DNA of 64,000 bases from Amphibacillus marinus (GTDB lineage: Bacteria > Bacillota > Bacilli > Bacillales > Amphibacillaceae). The position numbers and the translations under genes are program-made. The stretch lies in contig NZ_FODJ01000001.1 of the NCBI RefSeq assembly GCF_900110345.1, positions 1-64,000 of the forward strand, written 5' to 3'. Below, in pieces: positions 1 to 8,341 of this stretch. How positions within the stretch are numbered: position 1 is the first letter of the stretch; each line of letters opens with the position of its first letter. The notes under the pieces were generated by a model. The model made no database searches, had not been told where the DNA came from, and worked only from the letters and a program-made list of their open reading frames with translations.

Positions 1-267
1 TTCATACAATCTCGCAACCTCACGTATAGAATACTTCCCAGACAGACAATCTCTGATCGCAGCTAACTTGAATGCCTTTGCATACTTTTTCCAGGTAGTA
101 GACGCCTTTAGGCTTTCCTTACCATATTTATCATACTTGCGTTTCCAGCCCAAAATCGTTGAAGGGCACACGTTATATTTTGAACCTAGTTCATATGCTG
201 AATAATTTTCATCTAATGCTTTTAATATCTCGCATTTCAATTCTGCGGAATAAGATCTTTTGGACAT
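1..267 (-). CDS. IS3-family transposase OrfA, N-terminal 89 residues (partial)
   Basis: The frame is open from an ATG at 267 to the window edge, with a GGGGGAG ribosome binding site upstream. The protein begins MSKRSYSAELK and shows two consecutive helix-turn-helix repeats: KYNVCPSTILGWKRKY near residues 29-44, and a second starting at about residue 62 (KAFKLAAIRDCLSGKYSIRE) and continuing into EVARLYE. This is the double-HTH layout of IS150/IS3 OrfA, which binds the terminal repeats and is normally joined to the DDE-containing OrfB by programmed frameshift. OrfB would lie beyond position 1. The family assignment is firm; the exact IS name cannot be given. Confidence 0.8.
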   Translation of the reverse strand, partial: MSKRSYSAELKCEILKALDENYSAYELGSKYNVCPSTILGWKRKYDKYGKESLKASTTWKKYAKAFKLAAIRDCLSGKYSIREVARLYE

Positions 268-332
268 AATAAATACTCCCCCATAAGCAGCCAGATTTTT
301 TATTTTTTTATCTGTCTACTTATAGGGGAGCA
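1..332 (-). mobile_element. End of an IS3-family (IS150-like) insertion sequence, cut by the window edge
   Basis: The element contains a transposase orfA reading leftwards and out of the window. The likely terminal inverted repeat lies at 313-332; read on the minus strand it begins TGCTCCCCTATAAGTAGACA, the TG-first, C-rich end usual for the IS150 subgroup. The other end, orfB and any target duplication lie outside the window, so completeness and activity cannot be judged. Confidence 0.7.
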
Positions 333-423
333 TATCATTTCTCCATCTAGAATGAGCTGTTTTTTCTGTTGGATTATCATTATTTTATTTAAGCATGTTC
401 TTGTCTTTTTATGTTCTAAACAC

Positions 424-570
424 TTAAAGAATAGCAGCTAGTCCACCTGTTATTACCGAACCCACCATGATAATAATCATGATATAAATAATCATCTTAT
501 GTCTTTTTTCGCGCTTAGATGGACGTTGTGGTCCAGTTTGCTGATGTTGTTTTTTCTTTGTTTTTGCCAA
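424..570 (-). CDS. 48-residue single-pass membrane micro-protein, Prli42-like
   Basis: A TTG start at 570 follows a GGGAGG ribosome binding site at eight-base spacing. The product has a very basic, Gln- and Lys-rich N-terminus (about 25 residues) followed by one hydrophobic segment, MIIYIMIIIMVGSVITGG (about 26-43), and stops almost at once. Tail-anchored micro-proteins of this form in Firmicutes include Prli42, which tethers the stressosome to the membrane. The transmembrane part and the place beside the M20 peptidase gene fit what I recall of Prli42, but the N-terminus is longer than the roughly 31 residues of the Listeria protein. Treat the family name as probable, not proven. Confidence 0.55.
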   Translation of the reverse strand: MAKTKKKQHQQTGPQRPSKREKRHKMIIYIMIIIMVGSVITGGLAAIL

Positions 571-686
571 AATAATTACCTCCCTTTACAGGCCAAATTC
601 ACTTCCATTTTAGCTTTAATTGGTGAGTAATTCAAGTGTTTTATTTACTTTACAGCAAGGATTATTACTGGTACTAACGGATGACA

Positions 687-716
687 TGGTCATAAGGTAG
701 GTAAAAATGTTATAAT
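687..716 (+). promoter_or_regulatory. Sigma-A promoter, extended -10, for the M20 peptidase gene
   Basis: A perfect TATAAT at 711-716 is preceded by TGT at 708-710 (extended -10). A poor -35 (TGGTCA, 687-692) lies 18 bases upstream. The start codon is 38 bases downstream. Confidence 0.6.
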
Positions 717-753
717 CACTTGAGTAGAGTTAATAAGTCAAGGGGGAATTTTT

Positions 754-1872
754 TTGGTTAATCAAGAACGTTTACTTAATGATTTTCTTAATTGGGTTCA
801 AATTGATTCAGAAACAGGTGATGAGTCAAGAATTGCTACAGTCTTGAAGGAGAGACTGACAGCGTTAGGCTTAGAGGTTGTTGAAGATCAAGCAAAGGAG
901 AAAACAGGTCATGGAGCAGGTAACTTAATTTGTACTTTAAAAGGCGAGCAAGTAGCAAAGCCTATTTACTTTACTGCCCATATGGATACTGTTGTACCAG
1001 GTAACGGGGTGAAGCCACGTATTGAGGATGGCTATGTTGTTTCCGATGGGACGACGATTTTAGGTGCTGATGACAAGGCTGGAATTGCGGCAATTATTGA
1101 AGCAATAACAGTGTTGCAGGAGCAAGCAAAACCGCATGGCGATATTCAATTTGTTATTACGGTTGGAGAGGAATCAGGGTTAGTTGGGGCTAAAGCTTTA
1201 TCAGCTGAATTAATTAAAGCAGAGCTTGGCTATGCCTTAGATAGTGATGGGGATGTGGGCGATATCATCGTGGCCGCTCCTACTCAAGTTAAATTATTGG
1301 CTAAGGTAACAGGGCAAACCGCTCATGCTGGTGTAGCCCCAGAAAAGGGCGTTTCCGCTATTACGATTGCAGCAAAGGCTATCGCTAAAATGCCTCTAGG
1401 CAGAATAGATTCGGAAACAACTGCAAATATTGGTAGGTTTGAAGGGGGACAGAAAACAAATATTGTTTGTGATTATGTAGAAGTCCTAGCTGAGGCACGT
1501 TCATTGGATCCGGCTAAAGTTAAGCAACAGGTTAAACGAATGGAGGTAGCCTTTGTCGAAGCAGCTAATGAGCTTGGTGGTGAGGTTGAAATTGATCAAC
1601 AAGTCATGTATCCAGGCTATAAACAGCAAGATGGTGATGAAGTTGTTGAAATCGCGAAGCGTGCAGCGGGCAAGATTAATCGGGTAAGTAAGCTTAAACA
1701 GAGTGGTGGGGGCAGTGATGCCAATGTTATTGCTAGCTTCGGTATTCCAACGGTTAATTTAGCTGTTGGTTATGAAGACATTCATACTAAGAATGAACGG
1801 ATGCCAATCGCTGAATTAGCAAATATAACAGAACTCGTTTTAGCTATTATTGAGGAAGTGACCGAGAACTAA
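754..1872 (+). CDS. yqjE: M20-family metallopeptidase, peptidase T-like (YqjE)
   Basis: This 372-residue protein is a dinuclear zinc aminopeptidase of the M20 (PepT-like) group, probably cytosolic and acting on tripeptides. Metal-site motifs are visible in order: TAHMDTV (H76, D78), GADDKAG (D106), GEESG (catalytic Glu and metal Glu, 139-140), LDSDGD, and a C-terminal DIHTKNE His near residue 346. Length is normal for the family. The TTG start is chosen because AGGGGGAA lies just upstream. Gene order with dinB, rnz and namA matches the B. subtilis yqjE neighbourhood. Substrate preference is inferred from the family. Confidence 0.88.
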   Translation: MVNQERLLNDFLNWVQIDSETGDESRIATVLKERLTALGLEVVEDQAKEKTGHGAGNLICTLKGEQVAKPIYFTAHMDTVVPGNGVKPRIEDGYVVSDGTTILGADDKAGIAAIIEAITVLQEQAKPHGDIQFVITVGEESGLVGAKALSAELIKAELGYALDSDGDVGDIIVAAPTQVKLLAKVTGQTAHAGVAPEKGVSAITIAAKAIAKMPLGRIDSETTANIGRFEGGQKTNIVCDYVEVLAEARSLDPAKVKQQVKRMEVAFVEAANELGGEVEIDQQVMYPGYKQQDGDEVVEIAKRAAGKINRVSKLKQSGGGSDANVIASFGIPTVNLAVGYEDIHTKNERMPIAELANITELVLAIIEEVTEN

Positions 1873-1925
1873 GTAAGTATTATTATGCGGTAATTTTTTT
1901 AAAGTTGTGATATGCTGTTAACTAT

Positions 1926-1939
1926 AGAACGTGCGTTCC
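1926..1939 (+). promoter_or_regulatory. LexA (DinR) SOS box upstream of dinB
   Basis: AGAACGTGCGTTCC contains the core GAAC-N4-GTTC and matches the Bacillus LexA consensus CGAACRNRYGTTYC at 13 of 14 places. It ends 16 bases before the dinB start codon, so a bound repressor would cover the transcription start region. Confidence 0.8.
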
Positions 1940-1955
1940 ATAGGAGGTATTGCTG

Positions 1956-3218
1956 ATGTCAAAGTGGTATCCAAAGAATGGTCGCGTGATTTTTCACGTT
2001 GACATGAATAGTTTTTATGCGTCAGTTGAAGCAGCGCATGATCCTTCGTTAAAGGGTAAGCCAGTGGCCATTGCTGGTAATCCTGAAGAAAGGCGTGGCA
2101 TTATCGTGACAAGTAGCTATGAAGCAAGAGCGAAAGGCGTTCGTACGACCATGCCGTTGTGGCAAGCAAAGCGCTTATGTCCTGATCTAATTGTTTTAAG
2201 ACCCAATTTTGATCGCTATCGTGCTGCTTCTAGTAAAATGTTTAAAATGATGGCAGAAATCACCTCACTTGTTCAGCCTGTTTCAATTGATGAAGGTTAT
2301 TTGGATATTTCTTCATGCCAATCGCTAGGTTCGCCTTTAGAAATTGCAACCCAGCTGCAAACTAGAATAAAAAATGAGTTGGATTTGCCGTGCAGTATTG
2401 GGATAGCTCCTAATAAATTTCTAGCTAAAATGGCTTCCGATATGAAAAAACCGATGGGGATTACCGTTCTAAGAAAACGAGATTTACCTGAAAAGCTTTG
2501 GCCGTTACAAGTTGCTGAAATGTACGGTATTGGTCAAAAAACGGGAACAAAGCTTAATGGTATTGGCGTTAATACCATCGGTGATTTAGTTCAAGCTGAC
2601 CCCTATCAATTAAAGCGTTTATTGGGTGTAAACGGTGAGCGGCTTCAGAGAAGAGCAAAAGGCGACGATATGAGCCCAGTCGATCCAGAGGCAATTTATG
2701 ATTTTAAAAGCATTGGAAATTCAGAGACTTTACCTGAGGACACAACGGATGAAGCGGTGATCTTATCGTTATTACGCAAGCTTGCTCGTAAGGTGTCAAC
2801 GCGATTAACTAGAAAAGAAGTCGTTGGCCAAACTGTTCAACTAATGATTCGGTATTTTGATCGGAGAACCATCACTAGAAGTGTAACCCAAACAGCATAT
2901 TTAGCAACAGAACTGGATATATTTTCTGTTGCTACTGATTTATTTGATCAGCACTGGGATGGGAGACCGATTCGGCTGCTTGGTGTTACTGTTCAGGGCC
3001 TAATTGAGAGAAATCAGATTGTTGAGCAGCTCGATTTATTTCGCTATCAAGAGCAAATTGGTGATGAGGCGATTAATGAAGTGATCAAGCAGCTAACAGA
3101 GCGCTATGGGAAAAATCCGTTTGTTAATCAATTTACCGAAAAAAACGTAGCACATGACCAGCCACGAACAAGCTTTCAGAAGGATTTTTTAGATGATTTT
3201 CGCAACGACAAAGAATAA
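1956..3218 (+). CDS. dinB: Y-family DNA polymerase IV (PolY1/YqjH type)
   Basis: This is an error-prone translesion polymerase of 420 residues. The catalytic acidic residues sit in HVDMNSF (D16) and SIDEGYLD (D112, E113), followed by the little-finger domain. A beta-clamp binding motif QLDLF lies near residues 358-362. I prefer the ATG at 1956 to the upstream TTG at 1950 because AGGAGG (1942-1947) is then eight bases away. Position between yqjE and rnz/namA corresponds to B. subtilis yqjH. The SOS box directly upstream predicts DNA-damage induction; in B. subtilis it is the other paralogue, yqjW, that is known as SOS-induced. Confidence 0.92.
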   Translation: MSKWYPKNGRVIFHVDMNSFYASVEAAHDPSLKGKPVAIAGNPEERRGIIVTSSYEARAKGVRTTMPLWQAKRLCPDLIVLRPNFDRYRAASSKMFKMMAEITSLVQPVSIDEGYLDISSCQSLGSPLEIATQLQTRIKNELDLPCSIGIAPNKFLAKMASDMKKPMGITVLRKRDLPEKLWPLQVAEMYGIGQKTGTKLNGIGVNTIGDLVQADPYQLKRLLGVNGERLQRRAKGDDMSPVDPEAIYDFKSIGNSETLPEDTTDEAVILSLLRKLARKVSTRLTRKEVVGQTVQLMIRYFDRRTITRSVTQTAYLATELDIFSVATDLFDQHWDGRPIRLLGVTVQGLIERNQIVEQLDLFRYQEQIGDEAINEVIKQLTERYGKNPFVNQFTEKNVAHDQPRTSFQKDFLDDFRNDKE

Positions 3219-3262
3219 GCAACGAGCTGCTGCGATAATTTGCAATAGCGCGTTGCTTTTCT
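3217..3262 (+). terminator. Stem-loop terminator between dinB and rnz
   Basis: AAGCAACG (3217-3224) pairs with CGTTGCTT (3251-3258), with a few further inner pairs, followed by a short T-rich tail. It lies between converging genes and overlaps the last base of the dinB stop codon. Confidence 0.6.
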
Positions 3263-3275
3263 AGTAGTGTGTGTT

Positions 3276-4199
3276 CTAATGATTCGTTAAATCAACCTGT
3301 AGCAAATCTTCAGCTATTAATGTATTTGCAAAGATAGCCTGTGCTTCATCTGCAAGCTTGTTTATTTGATCCCCTTGATATCTAGCTGAGATGTGCGTCA
3401 GAATAAGCTGCTTTACATTTGCTTGTTTTGCTAACAGGGCAACTTCCGTTGCAGTACTATGATAAAATTGGTGCGCATGAGCAACATCAAGGTGAGAGAA
3501 GGTTGCTTCATGGATGAGTAAATCGCAATCGGATACGAACCCTGCAAATTTATGCGGATGCCTTGTATCACCTAACACACAAATTTCTTTACCAGGTTTG
3601 GCAGCACCGAGGAAATCCGCTCTTGTTAGTAATCGTCCGTCAGGTAATTGCGTTTGTTCATTTTCTTTAATTTGTTGATAGATAGGGCCTGGTTTAATGC
3701 CCTGAGCTAACAGCTTGTCAACTTGTAGTTGGCCCGGTTTAGCTTTTTCGGAAATCCGATAACCAAAGGAGGCTAAACCATGTTCAAGCTCTTTAACAGT
3801 GATTGTGAAATGCTTTGTTTCATAATAGCTTTGATCCTCAACTTCAATAAACTGAATGGGGTAGGCTAATTTTGTTCCGGTTAGACTTAAGTGACAGTTG
3901 ACATATGTCTTTATGCCACTCGGTCCATATATTTGTACCAATGACTCACCGTTTTGAAAGGAGCGACTGCTTAGCAAGCCCACTAAACCATTGATATGGT
4001 CACCATGAAGGTGGGTGATGAAGATCTTATCAATTCTTCTAGGCTTTATTGTTGTGCGTAATATTTGATGCTGGGTACCTTCGCCACAATCAAATAACCA
4101 TACAGAACCAATTTCAGCTGTTAAATCTAAAGCAAGCGAACTTACGTTACGTTGCTTTGTCGGTAAGCCTGCCCCCGTACCAAGAAATTCAATCTTCAT
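3276..4199 (-). CDS. rnz: Ribonuclease Z (tRNA 3'-end endonuclease)
   Basis: This 307-residue metallo-beta-lactamase-fold nuclease trims the 3' trailer of tRNA precursors lacking an encoded CCA. The signature HLHGDH (H63, H65, D67, H68) binds the two zinc ions; FDCGEGTQHQI, LGDTRH and the distal HISARY complete the site. Length matches bacterial RNase Z (about 307). The start codon abuts the namA stop with no gap, so the two are translationally coupled, as in the B. subtilis rnz-namA neighbourhood. Confidence 0.95.
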   Translation of the reverse strand: MKIEFLGTGAGLPTKQRNVSSLALDLTAEIGSVWLFDCGEGTQHQILRTTIKPRRIDKIFITHLHGDHINGLVGLLSSRSFQNGESLVQIYGPSGIKTYVNCHLSLTGTKLAYPIQFIEVEDQSYYETKHFTITVKELEHGLASFGYRISEKAKPGQLQVDKLLAQGIKPGPIYQQIKENEQTQLPDGRLLTRADFLGAAKPGKEICVLGDTRHPHKFAGFVSDCDLLIHEATFSHLDVAHAHQFYHSTATEVALLAKQANVKQLILTHISARYQGDQINKLADEAQAIFANTLIAEDLLQVDLTNH

Positions 4200-5222
4200 C
4201 TATTGCCATCCTCTAATATATTGTTGTGGAGCAGTTAACTCGTATTCGAGCTGATCAGCAGCTTCTTTAGCCCAGTATGGGTTTTTTAACAACGCTCTAC
4301 CGATAAAAATAAGATCTGCCCGTTCATTTTTAAGAATTTCTTCAGCTTGAATACCTTCAGTTATTAGTCCCACTGCACCTGTTGCAATATTTGCTTGGTG
4401 CTTGATGATTTCAGCATGTTTAGTCTGATAGCCAGGAAAAACATCGATTTTGGCATGCTGTGCAATGCCGCCAGTACTGACATCTATTAAATCAATGCCT
4501 TGCTGCTTCATTTCTGTAGAGAAGTAGATGAAGTCATCCATGCTATTTCCTTCAGCATCATATTCATCAGCTGAGATTCTAACAAAAATAGGCCCCTGCC
4601 ACACTGTCTTAACAGCCGCAATAATCTCTTTTAGAAATCGATAGCGATTTTCACGTGAACCACCATAATGATCTATTCTTTTGTTAGCAAGCGGTGAAAG
4701 GAATTGATTAATAAGGTAGCCATGTGCCGCATGGAGCTCAATAATATCAAAGTCTGCTGCTTTAGCTCGAATTGCGCCTTCTTTAAAAGCATCAATAACC
4801 TTCTGAATATCCGCTATTGTCATTTCAACGGGTGTTGGTTCACTGTCACTGGCCGCCAGTTGACTTGGAGCATAGCAAGCTGAACCTGTTCTAGCTTTGC
4901 GCCCAGCATGGGCAAGCTGAATAGCGCTTTTTACTTGATGGGCATGAATCCGGGCATTTATTGTTTTTAATCCGTTAATATGGGTGTCATGCCAAATACC
5001 AAGGTCAGTTGTTTTAATACGTCCTTCGGGAAGGATAGCTGTTGCTTCTAGCATAACCAGGCCGACCTGACCAACCGCACGTGTTTCATAATGAGTGATA
5101 TGAAAAGGGGTCACTTGGCCATCTTCCTGCTCAACAGAGAACATGCACATTGGTGCCATCACTATTCGGTTTGGTAACGTCACGCTTTTAAAGGTAATAG
5201 GTTCAAATAATTTTACAGTCAT
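4200..5222 (-). CDS. namA: NADPH dehydrogenase NamA (YqjM, Old Yellow Enzyme family)
   Basis: This is an FMN-dependent ene-reductase of 340 residues with a TIM-barrel fold. Visible YqjM-type features are C26 in MAPMCMFS (tunes FMN), the substrate-binding histidines in ELHAAHGYLINQFLSP (about 164-167), the FMN phosphate motif near FIGRALLKNP, and the C-terminal RGW that supplies an arginine finger to the neighbouring subunit. It reduces alpha,beta-unsaturated aldehydes and ketones and nitro compounds with NADPH. It lies between the phosphodiesterase gene (7 bases upstream) and rnz. Confidence 0.93.
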   Translation of the reverse strand: MTVKLFEPITFKSVTLPNRIVMAPMCMFSVEQEDGQVTPFHITHYETRAVGQVGLVMLEATAILPEGRIKTTDLGIWHDTHINGLKTINARIHAHQVKSAIQLAHAGRKARTGSACYAPSQLAASDSEPTPVEMTIADIQKVIDAFKEGAIRAKAADFDIIELHAAHGYLINQFLSPLANKRIDHYGGSRENRYRFLKEIIAAVKTVWQGPIFVRISADEYDAEGNSMDDFIYFSTEMKQQGIDLIDVSTGGIAQHAKIDVFPGYQTKHAEIIKHQANIATGAVGLITEGIQAEEILKNERADLIFIGRALLKNPYWAKEAADQLEYELTAPQQYIRGWQ

Positions 5223-5229
5223 CTTTTTC

Positions 5230-5976
5230 TTAATCCTCCCGATTATTCATATATAAATAACGTTTTTCAATGGCAAGCTTTGGTCGATCTGTAATAATCA
5301 TAGCACAGTTGTAGCTAAAGCATTGCCGCATCTGCTTGCTCTTATTGATTGTATATGGAGCTAAATACATGTTCGCAGCGCGAATATCCTTAACGATTTT
5401 GCGATTTATCGCGTGATATTTTAAATGAATGCCATCCGCCTTTAGTTGCTGGGCATCCATTAGAACTTGTTGATCAAAACGTGAGCGCAATAAGCCAATT
5501 TTACAATGAGCATCAATTGCCTTGAATTGTTGCAGGGTAGCTTTATTAAATGATGAAAAAATAACACGATCAAGCATTGAGTAGCGATAAACAAGCTGAT
5601 AAACAATGCTTTCAATATCTGGATAGGATTCTTTACTTGTTTTTAACTCAATATTAATCAATAAATTTTTATCCCTAGCCCATTTTAATAAGTCCTCTAA
5701 AGATAAAATAGTTTCTTTTTGGTAGTCTTGGTTAAACCATGATCCGATATCAATCGTTTTTAATGTTTCATAGCTGTATGAGCGAACTTTACCAGAGTAA
5801 TTGCTAACACGATCAATGGTAGCATCATGAATAATGACCGGAATATTATCTGCGGTCAGATGCACGTCTGTTTCAATACCATCAGCCCCCTGCTGAAAAG
5901 CCATTTCAAAGGCAGCCATTGTATTTTCAGGACAATAAAAGCTTGCGCCTCTGTGGGCGATAATTAGTGATGAGAT
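5230..5976 (-). CDS. Glycerophosphodiester phosphodiesterase with apparent ATC start codon
   Basis: GDPD-family TIM-barrel enzyme that hydrolyses glycerophosphodiesters to glycerol 3-phosphate and an alcohol. The essential N-terminal motif AHRGAS..PENT, the metal ligands in DGIETDVHLT (E35, D37) and the catalytic IHDATIDR (H50) are all present, but AHRG lies upstream of the first ATG (5919) and no ATG, GTG or TTG precedes it after the in-frame TGA. An ATC at 5976-5974 sits eight bases from a perfect AGGAGG (5985-5990) and gives an N-terminus of normal form, MSSLIIAHRGAS. I therefore extend the gene to 5976 (248 aa). No signal peptide is seen, so it is probably cytoplasmic. It leads the namA-rnz cluster. 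Confidence 0.85.
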   Translation of the reverse strand: MSSLIIAHRGASFYCPENTMAAFEMAFQQGADGIETDVHLTADNIPVIIHDATIDRVSNYSGKVRSYSYETLKTIDIGSWFNQDYQKETILSLEDLLKWARDKNLLINIELKTSKESYPDIESIVYQLVYRYSMLDRVIFSSFNKATLQQFKAIDAHCKIGLLRSRFDQQVLMDAQQLKADGIHLKYHAINRKIVKDIRAANMYLAPYTINKSKQMRQCFSYNCAMIITDRPKLAIEKRYLYMNNRED

Positions 5977-6201
5977 AAACTTAACCTCCTTATCGGCATT
6001 TAAGCATTTGCAGTCTTGTCAAAATCGTAGCATAATATAAGTAAATTATACAATAAAAGTTGTTTAAATATGCGGTAGCTATTTGCACCGTTAATTTAGT
6101 TTAAGCAAGCGAGACGGGTTTTACTTTGAATCACTAGACCGAATGCTACCAATATAATAAATGGTTCTGTTATTACAGGGCGGGTAATAAGGGGGATTAA
6201 T

Positions 6202-6417
6202 TTGAACAGAAAAGAAAAGCAGGTAGCTAAAGAACGTCTAGGCCTAACCAAATATACGGCCTTAGAGGGAATGAAAGAACGACTTAGACAAGCAGAGCGT
6301 GATCATCAAGAAAGAGAACGGTTAGCTCAAATTAACCGAAAGAGTGAACAGGATAGGCACAAGACGTTTGAACAATTATTAAATGAAAGTAATATGGAGT
6401 GGGAAAAATTTAAATAG
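6202..6417 (+). CDS. yqkE: Small highly charged YqkE-like protein (DUF3886)
   Basis: This 71-residue protein consists almost entirely of charged, helix-favouring residues, with a central coiled-coil-like stretch rich in Arg, Glu and Gln (about 25-50) and a TFEQLLNES tail. It resembles the DUF3886/YqkE family encoded next to nudF in Bacillus; function is unknown. The TTG start follows GGGGG at six bases. The gene ends 11 bases before the nudF start, so the two are probably cotranscribed. Confidence 0.7.
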   Translation: MNRKEKQVAKERLGLTKYTALEGMKERLRQAERDHQERERLAQINRKSEQDRHKTFEQLLNESNMEWEKFK

Positions 6418-6428
6418 GAGTGATTAAG

Positions 6429-6971
6429 ATGAGTAAATTTGAAGAAAAAACAGTTGCTAGTAAGGAAATTTTTTCGGGGAAAATTATCAATGTTTCTGTT
6501 GATGACGTTGTTCTACCTAACGGTCAATTAGCAAAACGAGAGTTAGTTAAACATCCGGGAGCAGTAGCCGTTATTGCCTTGACAGCAGAGCAGAAAGTCG
6601 TTGTCGTTAATCAATTTCGAAAACCATTGGAGAAAGAAATAATTGAGATACCAGCTGGAAAGCTTGAACCAGGTGAACATCACAGTGTAACGGCGTTAAG
6701 AGAACTTGAAGAGGAAACCGGTTATACGACTGATAAGCTTGATTATATTTGCTCATTTTACACGTCACCAGGCTTTGCTGACGAATTGTTATACATCTAT
6801 TTCACTGATCAGCTGAAGCCATTAGAAGAAAGCAGAGCACTTGACGAAGACGAGTTTGTTCAAGTATTGGAATTGAGCTTAGAGGAGCTAGAACAGTTGC
6901 AAAATGACCAACGCGTCCATGATGCCAAGACGGTTTATGCGATTCAATTTCTTAAATTAAGACAGGGGTAA
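6429..6971 (+). CDS. nudF: ADP-ribose pyrophosphatase (Nudix hydrolase)
   Basis: This 180-residue Nudix enzyme hydrolyses ADP-ribose to AMP and ribose 5-phosphate. The complete Nudix box GX5EX7REUXEEXGU runs from G77 to about 99 (GKLEPGEHHS... RELEEETGY). The SPGFADELLYIYF segment is typical of the ADP-ribose subgroup. The ATG at 6429 is preferred to the GTG at 6420 because AGGAG lies eight bases upstream of it. It is the yqkG orthologue by order, between yqkE and the endonuclease Q gene. Confidence 0.92.
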   Translation: MSKFEEKTVASKEIFSGKIINVSVDDVVLPNGQLAKRELVKHPGAVAVIALTAEQKVVVVNQFRKPLEKEIIEIPAGKLEPGEHHSVTALRELEEETGYTTDKLDYICSFYTSPGFADELLYIYFTDQLKPLEESRALDEDEFVQVLELSLEELEQLQNDQRVHDAKTVYAIQFLKLRQG

Positions 6972-6978
6972 GCTTACC

Positions 6979-8145
6979 GTGGAACTCAATACGTATTTTG
7001 CCGATTTACATATTCATATTGGGAGAGATTTAAATAATAAGCCAGTCAAAATAACAGGCTCAAAATCATTAACCCTTACGCAAATTTTAATTGAAGCAAG
7101 TGAGCGGAAAGGTATTGATATTATCGGTGTGATTGATTGTCATGTACCAGCTGTACAAGGCGAGCTTGAGCAATTAATCGATGCTCACCAAGCATTCCCG
7201 CTTAAGGATGGCGGCATTCAATTTGAGAATGTCACTTTAATTTTAGGGGTCGAACTAGAAATCTATGATCACAATTGTCAAGGACCCATACACGTGCTTT
7301 GCTATTTTCCAACCTTGGCTAAAATGCAGTTGTTTACTAAATGGTTAAAAAACCAGTTAAAGAATATTAATTTAAGCTCACAACGTGTCTATGTGGCGGG
7401 AAAGGAATTGCAAACAAAGGTTAAACAGCTTGATGGCTTATTTATTCCGGCTCATGTGTTCACACCATTTAAAAGTTTATATGGTCGAGGTGTCCGGTTT
7501 TCTTTGAGGGAAGTTTTTAGGCCGGAGCTAATAGATGGGATCGAGTTAGGATTGAGTTCAGATAGCTATATGGCGGCTTCAATTACTGAAATTAACTGCT
7601 ATCCATTCTTATCCAATTCAGATGCGCATTCATTAGGGAAGATTGGCAGAGAATATCAACAGCTTCTATTACAGGCTAAAACGTTTAACGAGTTGAAGTT
7701 GGCTCTAAAGGGAGAGGAGGGGCGAGCTATTATCGCAAACTATGGTATGCACCCTCAATTAGGTAAGTATTACCAGTCGGTCTGCAAGTATTGTGGTGAA
7801 CCAAGCGCTACTCAAACAAAATGTGCCACTTGCCAAAGTAGCCAAATTATTAAAGGGGTAAGGGAACGTATTGACGAATTGGCTAATAATCAAGCTAAGA
7901 TAATGCGTCCACCATATTATTACCATGTACCGCTGGAGTACGTAAATGGTATCGGTAAGGTTACTTATAACAAACTTATTCAATCATTTGGAACTGAAAT
8001 GAATGTTTATCATAATGTTGAATACAAGCAACTCGCCCAAGTTGTCGGACAAGAGTTAGCTCAGCGACTCATCAGGATTAGAAAGGGCGATCTTATTATT
8101 AAAGAGGGTGGTGGAGGATTGTATGGGCGTTTAATTCCTGAATAA
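6979..8145 (+). CDS. Endonuclease Q-family DNA repair nuclease
   Basis: This 388-residue protein has an N-terminal PHP-type metal site (ADLHIHIGRD, D9, H11, H13; later IDCH, HVFTPF and SNSDAHS), a zinc-ribbon-like CKYCG...CATC around residues 269-286, and a C-terminal helix-hairpin-helix-like region (YVNGIGKVTYNKLI). This is the endonuclease Q layout; the enzyme nicks DNA 5' of deaminated bases such as uracil and hypoxanthine and of abasic sites. It is common in Thermococcales and also found in some Bacillus. It starts with GTG eight bases after nudF, so one transcript is likely. Activity is inferred from the family. Confidence 0.82.
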   Translation: MELNTYFADLHIHIGRDLNNKPVKITGSKSLTLTQILIEASERKGIDIIGVIDCHVPAVQGELEQLIDAHQAFPLKDGGIQFENVTLILGVELEIYDHNCQGPIHVLCYFPTLAKMQLFTKWLKNQLKNINLSSQRVYVAGKELQTKVKQLDGLFIPAHVFTPFKSLYGRGVRFSLREVFRPELIDGIELGLSSDSYMAASITEINCYPFLSNSDAHSLGKIGREYQQLLLQAKTFNELKLALKGEEGRAIIANYGMHPQLGKYYQSVCKYCGEPSATQTKCATCQSSQIIKGVRERIDELANNQAKIMRPPYYYHVPLEYVNGIGKVTYNKLIQSFGTEMNVYHNVEYKQLAQVVGQELAQRLIRIRKGDLIIKEGGGGLYGRLIPE

Positions 8146-8341
8146 GCTAAATAATGCTCAGGTTAAACGTCTATGGCATGATTTACTAAGTTATTAATTA
8201 AAATAGTTAGTGCCGCATGTCAGTAAATTTGTGAAAACGGGTAATTATATGATCTGGTTCTATTTACTTTTCAATATCATAGAATGCACTATAGTGGTTG
8301 ACTAGGTTTGAACTACTAGATTTATGATGGAGGAGAGCGAC

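Noticed and set aside
5230-5919. Phosphodiesterase starting at ATG 5919
   Set aside because: That start removes the catalytic AHRGAS motif and has no ribosome binding site; the ATC at 5976 has both.
7759-7983. Minus-strand 74-codon frame inside the endonuclease Q gene
   Set aside because: Antisense shadow of a conserved coding region, without a ribosome binding site.
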